Source of the DNA: CAWEHT01 sp963808455
Lineage (GTDB): Bacteria; Chloroflexota; Anaerolineae; CG2-30-64-16
Direction of reading: 5' to 3'
Assembly (NCBI GenBank): GCA_963808455.1
Contig: CAWEHT010000023.1
Span: 1-17,219 of the forward strand
Length of the DNA: 17,219 nt
Positions 15,369 to 17,219 of the stretch are shown piece after piece. A program made the position numbers and the translations under genes. Positions within the stretch are counted from its first letter, which is position 1. Each line of letters opens with the position of its first letter. Below the pieces are notes generated by a model. The model worked only from the letters and a program-made list of their open reading frames with translations. It ran no database searches and was not told the DNA's origin.

Positions 15369-16887
15369 ATGGCATTCGAGCCTCAGCAACTGAAGATCCT
15401 CTACCTGTCCGCAGAGGCGGTGCCGTTTGCGAAAACAGGCGGGTTGGCTGACGTGGCGGGGGCGCTGCCCAAATCGATCCGAGCTCTCGGCCATGATATC
15501 AGGGTGTGCATGCCACGGTACGGGCGTGTCAACATCAACAAGTTCGGGCTGACCAGATTGATCGATCATGTCACCGCACCGATGGACGAGCGGAGCGAGG
15601 AAGCCACGGTCCTGCAAGGCAATATCGGCAGCGGAACCGCCCAGACGCCAGTATGGTTCGTTGACAACACTCGTTTCTTTGATCGCCAGGGCATCTATAT
15701 GTACCCCGATGATGCCGAACGTTTCATCTTCTATTCTCGTGCTGCGCTAGAGACCTGCCGTGCCCTGGGCTGGCGACCGGATGTAGTCCATTGCAACGAG
15801 TGGCATACCGCCCTGGTGCCAAACTGGCTGAAGACCATCTACAGAGACGACCCTTTCTTCTCTACCACGGCGAGCCTGTACACGGTCCATAACCTGGAAT
15901 ATCAGGGAATCTTCGGCTTTCGCGTGCTGGAGATCGCCGGGCTGGCCGATTTCGGTTTCATTGCGTGCCCGGAGGTGGCACCTGATCTGAACGAAGTCCT
16001 TGATATAATGGCGCGGGGCCTTCTCTTTGCCGACATGATCAATACTGTGAGCGAGACCCACGCCAAAGAGATCCTGACACCGGAGTATGGGCAGCGACTC
16101 GACCCTATCCTGCGTGATCGCAGCGATCGGCTTTGCGGTATCCTCAACGGGATCGACATCGAGCTGTATGACCCGGCCACGGACCCGCACCTTGTGGCCA
16201 GGTTCGATGAGAGGACTCCGGATCGGCGCCGCGCCAACAAGGCCGCCTTGCAGCAAGAGGCGGGCCTGCCCGTGCGCCCGGACGTGCCCCTGGTTTCGTG
16301 TATTTCGCGCCTGATCGATCAGAAAGGGCTGGACCTGATCGGCGCGGTCGCCGAGCCCATGCTGCAGCAGATCGGCTGCCAGCTGGTGGTGATGGGAACC
16401 GGGGAGCGCAAGTATCACGACAGGCTGAATGAACTGGCTGCCCGCTACCAGGACCAGGTGGCTGTGTTCCTGACATTCAGCCGGCCGCTCGAACAGCGCA
16501 TCTATGCCTCCAGCGACATCTTTGCCATGCCCTCCGCGTGGAGCCGTGTGGGCTGAACCAAATGGTCGCGATGCACTATGGCTGCGTGCCTGTGGTGCAC
16601 GGCATCGGGGACTCGCCGACACTGTCACCGACTTCAACCCAAGCACCGGGCAGGGCCACGGCTTTGTCTTTGCGCAATATGACCCAATGGCCCTCTGTGT
16701 CGTTAGTCAGGGCTACCGAGCTTTACCGCCATCAGGAGGTGTGGCGGAGCTCGTGCATCGCTGCATGACCGCGGATTTCTCGTGGGGCCGTTCAGCTCAG
16801 CGCTATGTGGAGCTTTACCATCGGGCGCTGGCAGTGCGCCGGCAGGTCACGAACCGTGCCAACGACCAGGCGGACAGGGGAGTTTGA
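15369..16887 (+). CDS. glgA: Glycogen synthase, GT5 (four frameshifts)
   Basis: ADP- or UDP-glucose-dependent alpha-1,4-glucan synthase, extending glycogen from the non-reducing end. KILYLSAEAVPFAKTGGLAD is the GT5 N-terminus, with K22 of KTGG in the nucleotide-sugar site. VVHCNEWHTAL, YTVHNLEYQGIF, NTVSETHA, GILNGID and SRLIDQKGLDLI follow in order. The C-terminal EPCGLNQMVAM (about residue 391) contains the conserved glutamate of the family. The frame changes near 16540 (one G missing), 16607-16610 (one G missing, restoring GIGGLADTV), 16690-16705 (one extra base) and 16743-16746 (one base missing, restoring VWRELVHRCM). Length, about 505, is normal. The start at 15369 follows AGGA. Its stop overlaps the next ATG as TGATG. 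Confidence 0.93.
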
Positions 16888-17219
16888 TGGGCATGGATAC
16901 CGAGCGGCTATACTATCGGGACGCTTACTTGAAGTCATTTTCCGCTGAGGTTGTGGCCAGCAAGGTTCTGGAAGGAGGCCTGGCAGCGGCCCTTGACCGG
17001 TCGGCGTTTGATCCGACCAGTGGCGGGCAGCCGCATGACACGGGGACCTTAGGCCAAGCGCGTGGCTCGACGTAAGCCTGGAGGGTGGCGTGGTCTGGCA
17101 TCTGCTCGAGGCAGGCTCGACCATCCCCTCTGGTGGTCGCGCGCTCACGGGCACGATCGATTGGCCCCGGCGTTTCGACCACATGCAGCAGCACAGCGGC
17201 CAACATATCCTCTCGGCGG
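16887..17219 (+). CDS. AlaX-type alanyl-tRNA editing protein, partial (one frameshift, cut by window edge)
   Basis: N-terminal part of an AlaRS-like editing-domain protein, which would deacylate mischarged Ser- or Gly-tRNA(Ala). It starts with MDTERLYYRDAYLKSF, then AAALDRSAFDPTSGGQPHDT, the family's FxPxSGGQPxDxG segment (here D replaces the usual Y). HMQQHSGQHILS near the right edge holds the HxxxH zinc-binding motif. A single base is missing near 17058-17059; restoring it joins TLGQA to AWLDVSLEGG. The ATG at 16887 overlaps the glgA stop (TGATG), and AGGGGAG lies upstream, so translation is coupled. QQHSGQH is typical of longer members with a C-terminal DHHA1 domain, but that region is outside the window. 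Confidence 0.85.

Noticed and set aside
1..17219. tRNA or rRNA genes
   Set aside because: I saw no T-arm, anticodon-arm or rRNA-like conserved sequence on either strand. Gaps longer than 200 bp are accounted for by repeats, promoters or the riboswitch.

Overview
High-GC bacterial chromosome fragment, best read as an uncultured member of the Chloroflexota. The grounds are inference from gene content: an FMN-riboswitch-controlled RibX/RibY-type transporter of the kind described from Chloroflexus, a CPBP protease with a TTG start and a hydrophobic N-terminus, and a RACo-like ferredoxin/ASKHA protein. No RNA gene or taxonomic marker is present to settle this. The window holds about 17 protein genes, one riboswitch and several clear sigma70-type promoters.

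Layout. 1-345 (minus): the 5' part of an IS630-type transposase, running off the left edge. 454-615: four tandem copies of a 40-bp repeat. 719-1549 (minus): DegV. 1810-4287 (plus): a cyclase-family hydrolase followed by a RACo-like [2Fe-2S]/ASKHA protein. 4329-7059 (minus): ygfZ, a lipM-like octanoyltransferase, a NUDIX hydrolase and a DUF503 protein in one run. 7142-12175 (plus): methyltransferase, coaBC, response regulator, histidine kinase and CPBP protease, closely spaced. 12185-15248 (plus): a strong promoter, an FMN riboswitch with an intrinsic terminator, then permease, substrate-binding lipoprotein and ATPase of an ABC importer, most likely for riboflavin. 15279-17219 (plus): a promoter, glycogen synthase glgA, and an overlapping AlaX-type tRNA-editing protein cut by the right edge.

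The divergent pair at 7060-7141 is compact. The two promoters abut at their -35 boxes, and the ygfZ promoter would give a leaderless mRNA.

The strongest novelty candidate is the FMN riboswitch. A 74-nt insert (12254-12327) interrupts the conserved L2 loop at exactly UGA|AAUU. Removing it restores the normal loop, and the insert folds by eye into one long stem continuing P2.

A caution governs every gene call. About 21 single-base frameshifts break otherwise well-conserved genes (five in the RACo-like gene, four in glgA, three in the ATPase gene), while other stretches of 2-3.5 kb are clean. Many lie in short homopolymers, and the protein resumes its family sequence in the next frame. They are most economically explained as sequencing or assembly indels, so gene boundaries below span the frames.
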